This document shows, one piece after another, positions 17,552 through 26,142 of a stretch of DNA of 64,000 bases (the stretch's first letter is position 1; each line of letters starts with the position of its first letter). Under the pieces are notes generated by a model. It made no database searches, was not told the DNA's origin, and saw nothing but the letters and a program-made list of their open reading frames with translations. The translations under genes and the position numbers were made by a program. The DNA comes from Deltaproteobacteria bacterium (lineage in GTDB: Bacteria > Myxococcota_A > Polyangia > Polyangiales > Ga0077539). The stretch is from the NCBI GenBank assembly GCA_030694465.1, contig JAUXYJ010000105.1, forward strand, positions 186,001 to 250,000, written 5' to 3'.

Positions 17552-18778
17552 GTGAGTGAAGGATCGCGCGCCGGTGCGGTATACCTCGCGTCAACGATCC
17601 CCGTGTACGACCCCGAGCAGCGCGCTATCGACGGCATCCGGCCCACCTTTGCAGAGATCGATCTCTCTGCGATCGCTGACAATTATCGTGCGGTACGCGC
17701 ACACACGCAGACGGAGGTCTGGCCTGTTATCAAGGCCGACGCGTATGGCCACGGCGCCGAGGCGGTCGCCAAGGTCTTGTGTGCGAGCGGCGCAAAGGGG
17801 CTGTGCGTCGCCCTTGTCGAAGAAGCGCTGTCGTTGCGGGCTGCTGGGATCTCTGCGGACCTGTTGGTGATGTCCGGGATCTATCGCGAGGGTCTCGACG
17901 AGGCGCTCGACGCGGGGATCACTCCGGTCGTGCATGACCCATCGCATCTCGCGCTCCTTGCCACACGGAGCGCGCGTGGGCAGCGCTCAGAGATCCACCT
18001 CAAGGTGGACACGGGGATGTCGCGCTTGGGCATCACGTTGGGGCAGCTGGCAGCGATTTCTCAGCGGCTTGCGCAGATGCCCGGTGTGTCTGTGCGCGGC
18101 TTGATGACGCACTTGGCAAACGCGGACTGTGACGACCCGAGCTTTACCGACGTGCAGCTCGATCGATTTGACCAAGCGCGCGAGATTGTGGTGCGCGATG
18201 GGCACGCGCCGAGTGTGTTTCATGCTGCAAATTCAGCGGGCGCGTTTAGGTCGCACCGAGCGCGGATGGATTTGGTTCGCCCGGGCATTGTGCTCTATGG
18301 GGTCGCACCATTCGCCAACGATGGGCCCCCACTTCGGCCTGCGATGAGCATCAAGAGCGCAGTGTTAGCGCTGCGTGAGGTGCCCTCGGGGACCGCGGTG
18401 GGCTACGGCGGGGCGTTCGTCACGACTCAGCCCTCGGTGCTCGCGACGATCCCGATTGGCTATGCGGACGGCTTCTTTCGGCGGCTATCGAGCGAGGCCG
18501 AGGTGCTCATTCGTGGTGCGCGCGCGAAGGTCGTAGGCAACGTCTCGATGGATTTGTGCACGGTGGATGTCACACACCTTGCGCAAGGCAGGGGAATTGT
18601 TGTGGGCGATGAGGTCGTGCTCTTGGGCGCACAATCGGGAGATCTGGGCGCGGGGCTCATCCGTGCTGAAGAGATCGCGCAGCGCGTTGAGACGATTCCG
18701 TACGAAGTTCTCTGTGCACTCTCGCGTCGTGTGCGAAGACTCTATCGCCCTGGATTGACCAAAGCACCCGCGCGATGA
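17552..18778 (+). CDS. alr: Alanine racemase
   Basis: PLP enzyme interconverting L- and D-alanine for peptidoglycan. It is 408 residues from GTG 17552, with about 30 extra residues at the N-terminus. The PLP lysine is Lys61 in IKADAYGHG, and the second catalytic base Tyr285 is in AVGYGGAF. Other motifs are [22 protein letters not shown] and [12 protein letters not shown]. The stop overlaps the next gene by ATGA, so alr is coupled to the MlaE-type permease, an envelope-biogenesis association. It is transcribed divergently from thiS. Confidence 0.95.
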   Translation: MSEGSRAGAVYLASTIPVYDPEQRAIDGIRPTFAEIDLSAIADNYRAVRAHTQTEVWPVIKADAYGHGAEAVAKVLCASGAKGLCVALVEEALSLRAAGISADLLVMSGIYREGLDEALDAGITPVVHDPSHLALLATRSARGQRSEIHLKVDTGMSRLGITLGQLAAISQRLAQMPGVSVRGLMTHLANADCDDPSFTDVQLDRFDQAREIVVRDGHAPSVFHAANSAGAFRSHRARMDLVRPGIVLYGVAPFANDGPPLRPAMSIKSAVLALREVPSGTAVGYGGAFVTTQPSVLATIPIGYADGFFRRLSSEAEVLIRGARAKVVGNVSMDLCTVDVTHLAQGRGIVVGDEVVLLGAQSGDLGAGLIRAEEIAQRVETIPYEVLCALSRRVRRLYRPGLTKAPAR

Positions 18779-19587
18779 GTGAAGAAGAAGTACCAACCAC
18801 CGGTGGATTGCTCGGCGCTCTCAAACGCGCGTTGCAGCCGTTGCATGACGGGATCGAAGAGTTCGGAACGATCGCGCGGCTCGGAATCTCTGCATTTATG
18901 TGGCAATTTCGAAGGCCCTATCGCTTCGGAGTTTTGGTCCAGCAGCTTGAGTTCGTGGGCGTTCAGTCCATGTTTTTGGTGTGCTTGGTAGGGCTGTTTA
19001 CGGGCATGGTCTTCGCGGTCCAGACGGCGTACGGATTTCGGCGGTTCGGTGCCGAGAATCTCGTCGGTGGCGTGGTCGCTCTGTCGCTGTCTCGCGAAAT
19101 GGCTCCGGTGCTCACCGCGATCATGGTGGCCGCGCGCGCTGGCTCCGGGATGGCCGCGCAGCTTGGAAACATGCGCGCGACCGAGCAAATCGACGCGCTC
19201 GAGACCATGGCGGTCTCGCCCATTCAGTACCTCGTGGTGCCCAGGCTCATCGCGGGGACGCTGATGGTTCCCGTGCTCGCCCTGCTGTTTTTTGGCGTGG
19301 GGCTGGGCGGCGCGTACCTCGTCGGGGTTGGCCTATTGTCGCTCGATCAGGGGATTTTTCTAGACCGCATTACGGCGCTCTTGGACAAGCGAGACTTGGT
19401 GCAAGGCTTGGTAAAAGCCACGATTTTTGGCTACTCGGTCACGCTCATTTCGTGTCGACACGGATACTATGCCAAGGGCGGCGCCGAGGGCGTTGGACTG
19501 GCGACCACGCGCGCGGTGGTGTGGAGCGTCGTGGGCGTCTTCTTTCTGGACTACCTGATCACCTCGGTGCTCACGGAAATGTCGTGA
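18775..19587 (+). CDS. mlaE: MlaE-family ABC transporter permease
   Basis: A 270-residue integral membrane permease of the MlaE/TRIC family, which with MlaF moves phospholipid between the inner and outer membranes. The conserved cytoplasmic loop GNMRATEQIDALETMAVSP, the stretch VVAALSLSREMAPVLTAIMVAARAGS (shown here in pieces ALSLSREMAPVL and AARAGSGMAAQLG) and RHGYYAKGGAEGVG are all diagnostic. Five to six hydrophobic helices are present. It begins at the ATGA overlapping alr and ends in GTGA overlapping the next gene. The matching ATPase is one gene further on; no MlaD substrate-binding gene is present nearby. Confidence 0.92.
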   Translation: MSEEEVPTTGGLLGALKRALQPLHDGIEEFGTIARLGISAFMWQFRRPYRFGVLVQQLEFVGVQSMFLVCLVGLFTGMVFAVQTAYGFRRFGAENLVGGVVALSLSREMAPVLTAIMVAARAGSGMAAQLGNMRATEQIDALETMAVSPIQYLVVPRLIAGTLMVPVLALLFFGVGLGGAYLVGVGLLSLDQGIFLDRITALLDKRDLVQGLVKATIFGYSVTLISCRHGYYAKGGAEGVGLATTRAVVWSVVGVFFLDYLITSVLTEMS

Positions 19588-20705
19588 GCGCTGGTCTCGC
19601 CAACCGCCCTCGAATCGTCAGCACGCCGTCCCAGTTGTTTGCACAGTGTCCCGCGTGTGGGGGCGAAAAGAGCGGCCATGACCGCTGTGAATCTTGTGGT
19701 CTGGACTATCGACTGGGCCGATGGAAGCGCGAGCCATTATCGATTTTGCAGATTGTCAGGGTGAGCCTCCGTCGGCTGGTGAAGCCCGTCGCCGCGCTCG
19801 TTACGATGGTCGCGATCGGGATGATCGCGGCGGTAGGTCGCACGGGAATCGCTGAGATTTCGCTAGGAATTTGTGTGCTCGCGGCGCTGGCCTCCGTGGG
19901 CATTCCGCTCGCGCTCGTGGTGTTGGGTGCCGTGGGGCGTTCGCTTGTCGTGCGCACGTGGCGGTGGGACGCGCACGGCGAAGCGACCTGCGTCGCGAGG
20001 GGCACGCTGACGCGGGTCCATCGGGTGATTCGCGTCCGCACGATCGCGGCGAGCCCGGTCCCGATCCTGAGTGATTTGGCAGAGCTACGCGTTGCGCACG
20101 CGGGGACGCTGGTCGGAGAAAGTGCCATGAGTCAGGCGCTCCCGTTTGGTCGCAATCCGGTGCCGGGGCCTGAGGTCCGTGAGCGCGCCGAGGTGTGCAT
20201 CGCCCTCGCGATCGCGTTGGCAAAGCTGCACGGGTCGGGCGCGATCAGCTTGGTGCGTTCGACGTCACGGAGGCTCGATCAAGACGGCACCACGGTTGAG
20301 ACGTCGCGGGTCGACACGCTGGGCGCGCAGGCATCTCCAGGGAGCGCACCCGACGACGGACTGTCGCGGTGGCTGTTGTCGATTATTCCTGGAAAAAACC
20401 AGATAGATCTCGTCGCGGGCTATCGGGACCAGCCACATGGGGTGGGCGACGCGCCGGGGCAGGCCGCGGCGTTGTCGGAGCTGGTCCAGGCTGCGATGCT
20501 GACGATGGACTCTCCCCAGCGGGTGTTGCGCTCCCTTCTCGCTGAGCAAGGACCCGAATTGCTCACGCGCCCCGCGCTCTCGCCCGAAACGCTGCAGGCG
20601 CTCGGGGAGCTCACTGCGCTATTTTGGCATGCCCTCACCGATGCGCTGCGCGCTCAAGCGCGTGGGGATGCTATGGTCTCTGGCGACCGAGGGCGCGGAC
20701 ATTGA
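19584..20705 (+). CDS. Zinc-ribbon membrane protein between mlaE and mlaF
   Basis: A 373-residue protein that I cannot place in a named family. It starts at GTG 19584, overlapping the mlaE stop (GTGA), and its own stop overlaps the mlaF start (TTGA), so translation is tightly coupled. It has an N-terminal zinc ribbon with Cys22, Cys25, Cys35 and Cys38 (CPACGG and CESCGL), then two closely spaced membrane helices (about 64-85 and 93-117). A long soluble region follows, with VRTWRWDAHGEATC and a helical C-terminus. Its position suggests a partner or regulator of the Mla-type transporter, which is inference only. Confidence 0.75.
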   Translation: MSAGLANRPRIVSTPSQLFAQCPACGGEKSGHDRCESCGLDYRLGRWKREPLSILQIVRVSLRRLVKPVAALVTMVAIGMIAAVGRTGIAEISLGICVLAALASVGIPLALVVLGAVGRSLVVRTWRWDAHGEATCVARGTLTRVHRVIRVRTIAASPVPILSDLAELRVAHAGTLVGESAMSQALPFGRNPVPGPEVRERAEVCIALAIALAKLHGSGAISLVRSTSRRLDQDGTTVETSRVDTLGAQASPGSAPDDGLSRWLLSIIPGKNQIDLVAGYRDQPHGVGDAPGQAAALSELVQAAMLTMDSPQRVLRSLLAEQGPELLTRPALSPETLQALGELTALFWHALTDALRAQARGDAMVSGDRGRGH

Positions 20706-21556
20706 CCGACGAAATCGCTGCAGAAAAGCCACAAATCGTGATCGAGAACCTGGTCAAGCGCTTCGGCGAGCGGACCGTGTTGGACCACATCAACATGTCC
20801 ATTGATCGTGGCGAGACCGTCGTGGTCATCGGTGGCTCGGGTGCCGGAAAGAGCACCTTGGTCCGTCACTTGATTGCCCTGGAGCGTCCGACGTCGGGGC
20901 AGATCTTAGTCGATGGGGTCAACATGGCGGCGCTCGACGACTACGAGCTGTCGAAGATCCGTCGGCGATTTGGCATGGTGTTTCAGAAGTACGCCCTCTT
21001 TGACTCGATGAGCGTGTTTGACAACGTGGCGTTTCCGCTGCGCGAGCAGACCAAGTTGGCCGAGCGAGAGATCAAAGAGCGCGTCATGGGCAAGCTCGAA
21101 GACCTCGGGGTGGGCCATGCGGCGCCGCGCATGCCGTCCGAGATCTCAGGAGGCATGGCAAAGCGCGTGGGAATCGCCAGGGCATTGGTGATGGAGCCCG
21201 AGATCTTGATCTACGACGAGCCCACCTCTGGGCTTGACCCCGTCACCTCGCGAACCGTCGACGAATTGATCGAAGAGATGCGTGAGCGCTTTGGGGTGAC
21301 GAGCGTGGTGATTACGCACGACATGGCCTCGGCGTTTGATATCGCCGACCGTGTCGCGATGCTCGTGCACGGCAAAATTGCTGTCGAAGGGACTCCCGAG
21401 ACCGTGATGGCCAGTGATCATGAGGCCGTGCGGCGCTTTGTGCACTCGAGCGCGATTGATCCAGCGCGGGTGTCCGGACGAACCCGAAAGAGCCCTCACG
21501 AAATCCGCGAGATGCGCCTCGCGCGATTGGCTGCCGCCGGTACGCCGGTCATTTGA
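20702..21556 (+). CDS. mlaF: MlaF-family ABC transporter ATP-binding protein
   Basis: ATPase partner of the MlaE permease. The 284-residue protein starts at TTG 20702 in a TTGA overlap. It shows Walker A GGSGAGKST, a Q-loop in VFQKYALFDSM, the ABC signature EISGGMAKRVGIARAL (the MlaF type SGGMxKRVxxARA), Walker B LIYDEPTSGLDP and the H-loop VVITHDM. After the nucleotide-binding domain a basic tail of ~45 residues extends the C-terminus. It is the last gene of the alr-mlaE-zinc ribbon-mlaF run. Confidence 0.94.
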   Translation: MTDEIAAEKPQIVIENLVKRFGERTVLDHINMSIDRGETVVVIGGSGAGKSTLVRHLIALERPTSGQILVDGVNMAALDDYELSKIRRRFGMVFQKYALFDSMSVFDNVAFPLREQTKLAEREIKERVMGKLEDLGVGHAAPRMPSEISGGMAKRVGIARALVMEPEILIYDEPTSGLDPVTSRTVDELIEEMRERFGVTSVVITHDMASAFDIADRVAMLVHGKIAVEGTPETVMASDHEAVRRFVHSSAIDPARVSGRTRKSPHEIREMRLARLAAAGTPVI

Positions 21557-21570
21557 CTCGCCATCTGTGA

Positions 21571-21589
21571 TTGTGAACATCGTTCACAA
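21571..21589. promoter_or_regulatory. Perfect 8-bp inverted repeat, candidate operator
   Basis: TTGTGAAC-ATC-GTTCACAA is a perfect palindrome with 3-nt spacer, 15 bp after the mlaF stop and 171 bp before the thiolase gene. No T-run follows, so it does not look like a terminator. The symmetric half-sites fit a dimeric repressor or activator. It resembles a CRP box, but the TGTGA and TCACA halves are 7 rather than 6 bp apart. Control of the downstream acyl-CoA operon is an inference. Confidence 0.5.
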
Positions 21590-21592
21590 ATT

Positions 21593-21618
21593 AGCTTGTG
21601 GGCGTAGCTTGTGGGCGT
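21593..21618. repeat. Tandem 13-bp duplication
   Basis: AGCTTGTGGGCGT is present twice head to tail immediately after the palindrome. The duplication lies in the leader or promoter region of the thiolase operon. A consensus-like TTGACA (21654-21659) follows, but no good -10 is present 16-18 bp after it. Confidence 0.6.
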
Positions 21619-21759
21619 GAGCGCGTAGGTTCTGCGCGTGCGGCGCTGCGCGCTTGACAGTGTGACCCTTGGGCCTCCAAAACCCATGTCGTTTCGCGCG
21701 GTGGCGACCTGAGATCGCCCGTGCCAATCCCGTGACTTCTCACAGAAAGCAGTTCGAAC

Positions 21760-22944
21760 ATGGTCAGCAAGTCCGAGGTCTTCATCGTGGGTGCGACTCG
21801 CACGCCCATTGGCTCATTTCAGGGCGCTCTCGCAGAGGTGCCCGCGGTGCGTCTCGGCGCGACGGTGATTCGAGGTGCGCTTGAGGCGGCCAACGTCCCT
21901 TCGGCGGCCGTGGGCGAAGTCTACATGGGCAACGTTCTCACCGCGGGTGAGGGGCAGGCACCTGCACGTCAGGCTGCGATTTATGCGGGCGTTCCGAACA
22001 CGGTGCCCTGCACGACCGTAGGCAAAGTGTGTGGCTCAGGGCTCATGGCCGTCATGCTCGGCACCAAGAGTATTTTGTTGGGAGACGCCGAGGTCGTCGT
22101 CGCCGGAGGCATGGAGAACATGTCGCAGGTGCCCTACTACATCCCAAGTGCTCGGGGTGGCGCCCGCATGGGCCACCAGCAGATGGTCGACGGGCTGATC
22201 CACGATGGCCTCTGGGATCCGTACAACAACTATCACATGGGCAGCGCAGGGGAGCTGTGCGCGCGTGAGTGCAACGTGCCCCGTGAGGCTCAAGACAGCT
22301 TCGCCAAAGAGAGCTATCGGCGGGCGCTCGCAGCGCAATCCGAGGGGATGTTCGCACACGAGATCACCCCCGTGGTGATCGAGGGCAAGAAGGGATCGGT
22401 CACGGTCTCGCAGGACGAAGAGCCCGGCCGAGGCATGCCCGAGAAGATGGCTGGGTTGCGACCCGCGTTTGCAAAGGACGGCACGATTACTGCGGCCAAC
22501 GCGAGCAAGATCAACGACGGCGCAGCGGCGTTGGTGCTCGCTTCGGCGGGGGCTGTTGAGCGCATGGGTCTCAAGCCTTTGGCTAAAATTGTGGGCTACG
22601 GCAGCGTCGCGCAGGCGCCCGAGTGGTTCACCACAGCGCCGGCAAAGGCCATTGAAGTGACGTTGTTGAAGCTCGGACTCACCGTCGCAGACATTGATCT
22701 CTTTGAGGTCAACGAGGCGTTTTCGGTGGTCTCGCTCGCGGTCCAAGAGAAAGCGGGCCTCGACCCAAGCAAGGTCAACGTGTTTGGCGGCGCCGTCGCG
22801 ATGGGTCACCCGATTGGTGCGTCCGGCGCGCGCATTTTGGTGACGCTGCTCAACGCGCTCACCCAAAAGAACCTCCGTCGTGGCTTGGCGACGTTGTGCA
22901 TTGGCGGCGGCGAAGCGGTCGCGGTTGTCATCGAGCGCGTCTGA
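21760..22944 (+). CDS. Acetyl-CoA acetyltransferase (thiolase)
   Basis: A 394-residue thiolase II that interconverts two acetyl-CoA and acetoacetyl-CoA. The nucleophile is Cys91 in VGKVCGSG, where the family more often has NKVCGSG. The other catalytic motifs are NEAFSVV, the histidine in GGAVAMGHPIGASG and the second cysteine in LCIGGGEA. It is the first of four plus-strand genes for four-carbon acyl-CoA chemistry. Biosynthetic and degradative thiolases cannot be separated confidently by eye, but the neighbours indicate short-chain metabolism. Confidence 0.94.
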   Translation: MVSKSEVFIVGATRTPIGSFQGALAEVPAVRLGATVIRGALEAANVPSAAVGEVYMGNVLTAGEGQAPARQAAIYAGVPNTVPCTTVGKVCGSGLMAVMLGTKSILLGDAEVVVAGGMENMSQVPYYIPSARGGARMGHQQMVDGLIHDGLWDPYNNYHMGSAGELCARECNVPREAQDSFAKESYRRALAAQSEGMFAHEITPVVIEGKKGSVTVSQDEEPGRGMPEKMAGLRPAFAKDGTITAANASKINDGAAALVLASAGAVERMGLKPLAKIVGYGSVAQAPEWFTTAPAKAIEVTLLKLGLTVADIDLFEVNEAFSVVSLAVQEKAGLDPSKVNVFGGAVAMGHPIGASGARILVTLLNALTQKNLRRGLATLCIGGGEAVAVVIERV

Positions 22945-22959
22945 AAGAGAGCCAAATTA

Positions 22960-23829
22960 ATGATTGAAATCAATGTATTGGGAGTTCTCGGCGCCGGACA
23001 GATGGGCGCTGGCATTGCGCAAATCGCGGCGCAATCAGGGCTGACGGTCCTGCTCGCGGACATGACCATCGAGCAGGCGCAGCGGGCCAAGGACAAGCTC
23101 AACGCGACGCTCGCCAAGCTCGTTGAGAAGGGAAAACTCAGCGCGAGCGACCACGAAGCCGCCATCGCGCGGGTGACTCCGGTCGGTTCGATGGACGCCT
23201 TGCACGGCTGCGATCTGGTGATCGAAGCGGTCACCGAGAACGTCGAGGTCAAGCTTGAGATCTTCCGCAAGCTCGACGCCGCGGTGCAACCGACTGCGAT
23301 TTTGGCGAGCAACACGAGCTCTATCTCGGTCACAAAGATCGCCTCGGTGACCCAGCGTCCCGAGCGTGTGATCGGCATGCACTTCATGAATCCCGTGCCG
23401 TTGATGAAGCTCGTCGAGATCATCCGCGCGTTGCAGACCAGCGACGAGACCTATGCTGCGACCGTGGCGTTGTCCTCGCGGATGAACAAGACGGTGGTCA
23501 CGGCGCAGGATGCTCCCGGGTTTATTGTAAACCGCGTGCTGATTCCCTTGCTCAACGAGGCGTGCTTCGCGCTTGAGCAGGGCGTGGGCGCCGTACGAGA
23601 CATCGATGACGGTGTGAAGCTCGGGCTCAATCACCCCATGGGGCCGCTTGAGCTCGCGGATCTTATTGGCTTGGACACGGTCTTGGCGATCGCTGAAGTT
23701 CTGCAAAGAGATCTAGGCGAAGACAAGTATCGACCTGCAAATATCCTTCGAAAGCACGTCGCGGCGGGGTGGCTCGGGCGCAAGACTGGCCGAGGATTCT
23801 ATCGCTACGAGGGTGGTCAACGCGTGTGA
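22960..23829 (+). CDS. 3-hydroxybutyryl-CoA dehydrogenase
   Basis: NAD(P)-dependent oxidation or reduction of 3-hydroxybutyryl-CoA and acetoacetyl-CoA. The 289-residue protein has the Rossmann loop VLGAGQMGAGIA (Gly11, Gly13, Gly16), the SNTSSISVTKIA segment, the catalytic dyad His141 in GMHFMNPVP and Glu153, and the C-terminal dimerisation domain with NRVLIPLLNEACF and GPLELADLIGLD. It starts 15 bp after the thiolase stop behind a GAAAGAGAG ribosome site. Single-domain length fits Hbd/PaaH types and not the fused FadB. Confidence 0.94.
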   Translation: MIEINVLGVLGAGQMGAGIAQIAAQSGLTVLLADMTIEQAQRAKDKLNATLAKLVEKGKLSASDHEAAIARVTPVGSMDALHGCDLVIEAVTENVEVKLEIFRKLDAAVQPTAILASNTSSISVTKIASVTQRPERVIGMHFMNPVPLMKLVEIIRALQTSDETYAATVALSSRMNKTVVTAQDAPGFIVNRVLIPLLNEACFALEQGVGAVRDIDDGVKLGLNHPMGPLELADLIGLDTVLAIAEVLQRDLGEDKYRPANILRKHVAAGWLGRKTGRGFYRYEGGQRV

Positions 23830-23865
23830 GGTCCGGGCGGCGCTGTGGTAAGCAGCTTCACCGCT

Positions 23866-24651
23866 ATGAATCCAGTCGTCACAGTTCAGATTGATGGGCC
23901 CATTGCACGAATTGAAATCAACCGACCTGAGAAGCTCAACGCGCTCAATCGTCAGGTTGTCAAAGAGCTCGCGCAGGCGTTTGCCGAGCTAGAGTCTCAC
24001 CCCGAGATCCGGGTGGGGATTCTGTCTGGCGCCGGCGAGAAGGCGTTTGCCGCGGGTGCGGACATCGTCGAGATGGCCGAGATGGGGACCGAGCAGGCGC
24101 GGCAGTTTTCGCGGAATGGCCACCAGGTGGGCGAGCGCATTGAGCATGCGAGGTTTCCGGTCATCGCGCGTGTGCAGGGCTTCGCGCTCGGCGGGGGGTG
24201 TGAGCTCGCCATGGCGTGTGACCTGATTTATGCGAGCGACCGCGCGCGATTTGGTCAGCCCGAGGTCTCGCTCGGCGTGATCCCTGGCTTTGGCGGTACG
24301 CAGCGCTTGGCAAGACGCGTTGGCGTGGGAAAATGCAGGGAGCTCGTGTTTCGTGGGCATCCCATTGATGGCGCCGAAGCGCTGCGAATTCATCTCATTG
24401 ATGGGCTGTTCTCCGCCGACGAGCTCGTGGCCAAAGTGGACGAGATCGCGCTGCAGATCGCCAAGCACGCGCCCATCGCCGTCTCGCAGGCCAAGCGCGT
24501 CATGCGGGCTGGACACGACGTCCCTCTACCGGTGGCCAACGAGCTCGAGGTGCAGGCCTTTGGTCTGTGCTTTGGCACCGAAGATCAGAAGTCGGGGATG
24601 CGCGCGTTTAACCTCGATCCTCGCAAACCACGTACGTTTGAAGGCCGCTGA
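23866..24651 (+). CDS. Enoyl-CoA hydratase (crotonase)
   Basis: Hydrates crotonyl-CoA to 3-hydroxybutyryl-CoA. From ATG 23866 the protein is 261 residues (GTG 23845 would add 7). Crotonase signatures are RPEKLNALN, the oxyanion segments FAAGADI and FALGGGCELA, and both catalytic glutamates: Glu113 in GGGCELA and Glu133 in QPEVSLGVIPGFGG. It sits third in the thiolase-hbd-crt-bcd order, the full set for interconverting acetyl-CoA and butyryl-CoA. Confidence 0.93.
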   Translation: MNPVVTVQIDGPIARIEINRPEKLNALNRQVVKELAQAFAELESHPEIRVGILSGAGEKAFAAGADIVEMAEMGTEQARQFSRNGHQVGERIEHARFPVIARVQGFALGGGCELAMACDLIYASDRARFGQPEVSLGVIPGFGGTQRLARRVGVGKCRELVFRGHPIDGAEALRIHLIDGLFSADELVAKVDEIALQIAKHAPIAVSQAKRVMRAGHDVPLPVANELEVQAFGLCFGTEDQKSGMRAFNLDPRKPRTFEGR

Positions 24652-24678
24652 TTTCACAGACCGAAAGCGACAATCATC

Positions 24679-25821
24679 ATGGAATTTGCACCCAACGAAG
24701 AGCAACAGCTGGTCCTAAAGAGCGCGAAGGATTTCGCCGCGCGCGAGGTCGCTCCCCGCGCCAAGGCGCTTGATAAACAGAGCGAGTGGCCAGCGGACTT
24801 GGTCAAGCGCATGGCCGAGCTCGGGTTTCTCGGCATGGCCATCCCGCTCGAGTACGGCGGCGGCGGACTCGACGCGGTCTCGTATGCGCTCGCGCTCGAA
24901 GAGATCAGCGCGGCGTGTGCGAGCACCGGCGTGATCATGTCGGTCAACAATTCGCTCTACTGCGACCCCATCTACAAGTTCGGCAACGCGTGGCAAAAAG
25001 AGCAATTTCTCACGCCCTATGCGAGCGGAGAGAAGCTCGGATGCTTCGGCCTCACCGAGCCTATGTCGGGTTCGGACGCCGCCACGATGGCGACCTTCGC
25101 CGAGCGCGATGGTGATCACTACGTGATCAATGGGTCGAAGAACTGGATCACGAACGGTCCGTTTGCCGACTGCATTGTGCTCTTCGCGATGACCACCAAG
25201 AACATCGGACACAAGGGCGCGACGGCGATCTTGGTTCCGCTGGATCTTCCCGGTGTGACCCGTAATCACCATGATGACAAGCTGGGCATTCGTGGCGCCC
25301 ACTCGTGCACAATCTTCTTCGAGAACGTCCGCGTTCCGGTCACTCACCGGCTCAACGAAGAGGGCTCGGGCTTCAAGGTCGCGATGGCCACGCTCGATGG
25401 CGGCCGCATCGGAATCGCTGCGCAGGCGCTCGGCATCGCGCGTGCTGCCTTTGAGAAATCCGTCGCGTACAGCAAAGAGCGCAAGAGCTTCGGCGTGCCC
25501 ATCGCGCAACACCAAGCCATTCAGTTCAAGCTCGCGGACATGGCCACCGAGCTCGATGCCGCGCGGTTGCTCATCTGGCGCGCTGCGTATCTCAAAGACC
25601 AAGGCGTCCGGCACAGCGCTGAGAGCGCGATGGCGAAGCTCTACGCGAGCGAGATGTCTTCGCGGGTCACACACCAAGCCATCCAAGTGTTTGGTGGCTA
25701 TGGCTACAGCACTGAGTTTGATGTTGAGCGACACTTCCGCGACGCGCGAATCACAGAGATCTACGAAGGCACCAGCGAGATTCAGCGCATTGTGATCGCG
25801 GCCAACGCGCTCAAGGGCTAA
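24679..25821 (+). CDS. Short-chain acyl-CoA (butyryl-CoA) dehydrogenase
   Basis: FAD-dependent acyl-CoA dehydrogenase of 380 residues. Motifs include CFGLTEPMSGSDAA, NGSKNWITNG, the FAD-binding QVFGGYGYSTEFDVER and the catalytic base Glu363 in EIYEGTSEIQR. The position of the Glu in YEGT is that of short/medium-chain enzymes rather than isovaleryl-type. No etfAB genes accompany it, so electrons must go to an ETF encoded elsewhere. It ends the operon, 102 bp before the tRNA gene. Confidence 0.94.
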   Translation: MEFAPNEEQQLVLKSAKDFAAREVAPRAKALDKQSEWPADLVKRMAELGFLGMAIPLEYGGGGLDAVSYALALEEISAACASTGVIMSVNNSLYCDPIYKFGNAWQKEQFLTPYASGEKLGCFGLTEPMSGSDAATMATFAERDGDHYVINGSKNWITNGPFADCIVLFAMTTKNIGHKGATAILVPLDLPGVTRNHHDDKLGIRGAHSCTIFFENVRVPVTHRLNEEGSGFKVAMATLDGGRIGIAAQALGIARAAFEKSVAYSKERKSFGVPIAQHQAIQFKLADMATELDAARLLIWRAAYLKDQGVRHSAESAMAKLYASEMSSRVTHQAIQVFGGYGYSTEFDVERHFRDARITEIYEGTSEIQRIVIAANALKG

Positions 25822-25860
25822 CACACGCTACGAATCGACATCGCGCCGAAAGAAATTGAA

Positions 25861-25889
25861 TTGACATGCCGAGAGGGCGGCGATAGATA
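25861..25889 (+). promoter_or_regulatory. Sigma-70-type promoter of tRNA-Asp
   Basis: TTGACA (25861-25866), a 17-bp spacer and TAGATA (25884-25889) form a near-consensus promoter, predicting transcription from about 25896, 28 bp before the tRNA 5' end. It is the best-matching promoter I found in the window and fits a stable-RNA gene. Confidence 0.75.
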
Positions 25890-25923
25890 CGCCCCCCGTC
25901 GCGACGAAAAGCGCGACATCACT

Positions 25924-25997
<74 letters not shown>

Positions 25998-26017
25998 CAG
26001 ATTGCGATCTGCAACCT

Positions 26018-26057
26018 AAAAGACTCGAGGTGTTTCATCTCGGGTCTTTTGCTTTTT
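26018..26057 (+). terminator. Rho-independent terminator after tRNA-Asp
   Basis: AAAAGACTCGAGGTG and CATCTCGGGTCTTTT form a 15-bp stem (two G-U pairs) around a TTT loop, followed by GCTTTTT. This ends the tRNA transcript. Read on the other strand, the stem with its flanking A/T tract could also help stop transcription arriving from the minus-strand caspase gene. Confidence 0.85.
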
Positions 26058-26116
26058 CTCCCACCCCTCGAAGTTCGGTTCGAACAGCCCACATCGAGCT
26101 GCCCGAGGTCATTGCG

Positions 26117-26140
26117 CCCCAGTGCCCCAGTGCCCCAGTG
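26117..26140. repeat. Three tandem copies of CCCCAGTG
   Basis: CCCCAGTG occurs three times in a row just beyond the stop codon of the caspase-like gene. It is a short microsatellite-like tract with no coding role visible. Confidence 0.6.
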
Positions 26141-26142
26141 CC

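Noticed and set aside
21571-21589. CRP-type site or terminator at the palindrome after mlaF
   Set aside because: The TGTGA and TCACA halves are 7 bp apart instead of 6, and the hairpin is not followed by a T-run, so neither label fits; kept only as a generic operator candidate.
26071-26090. GGTTCGAAC, a T-loop-like word suggesting a tRNA remnant or att site
   Set aside because: No flanking stems pair and the word differs from the neighbouring tRNA-Asp T-arm (GGGTTCAAGTCCC).
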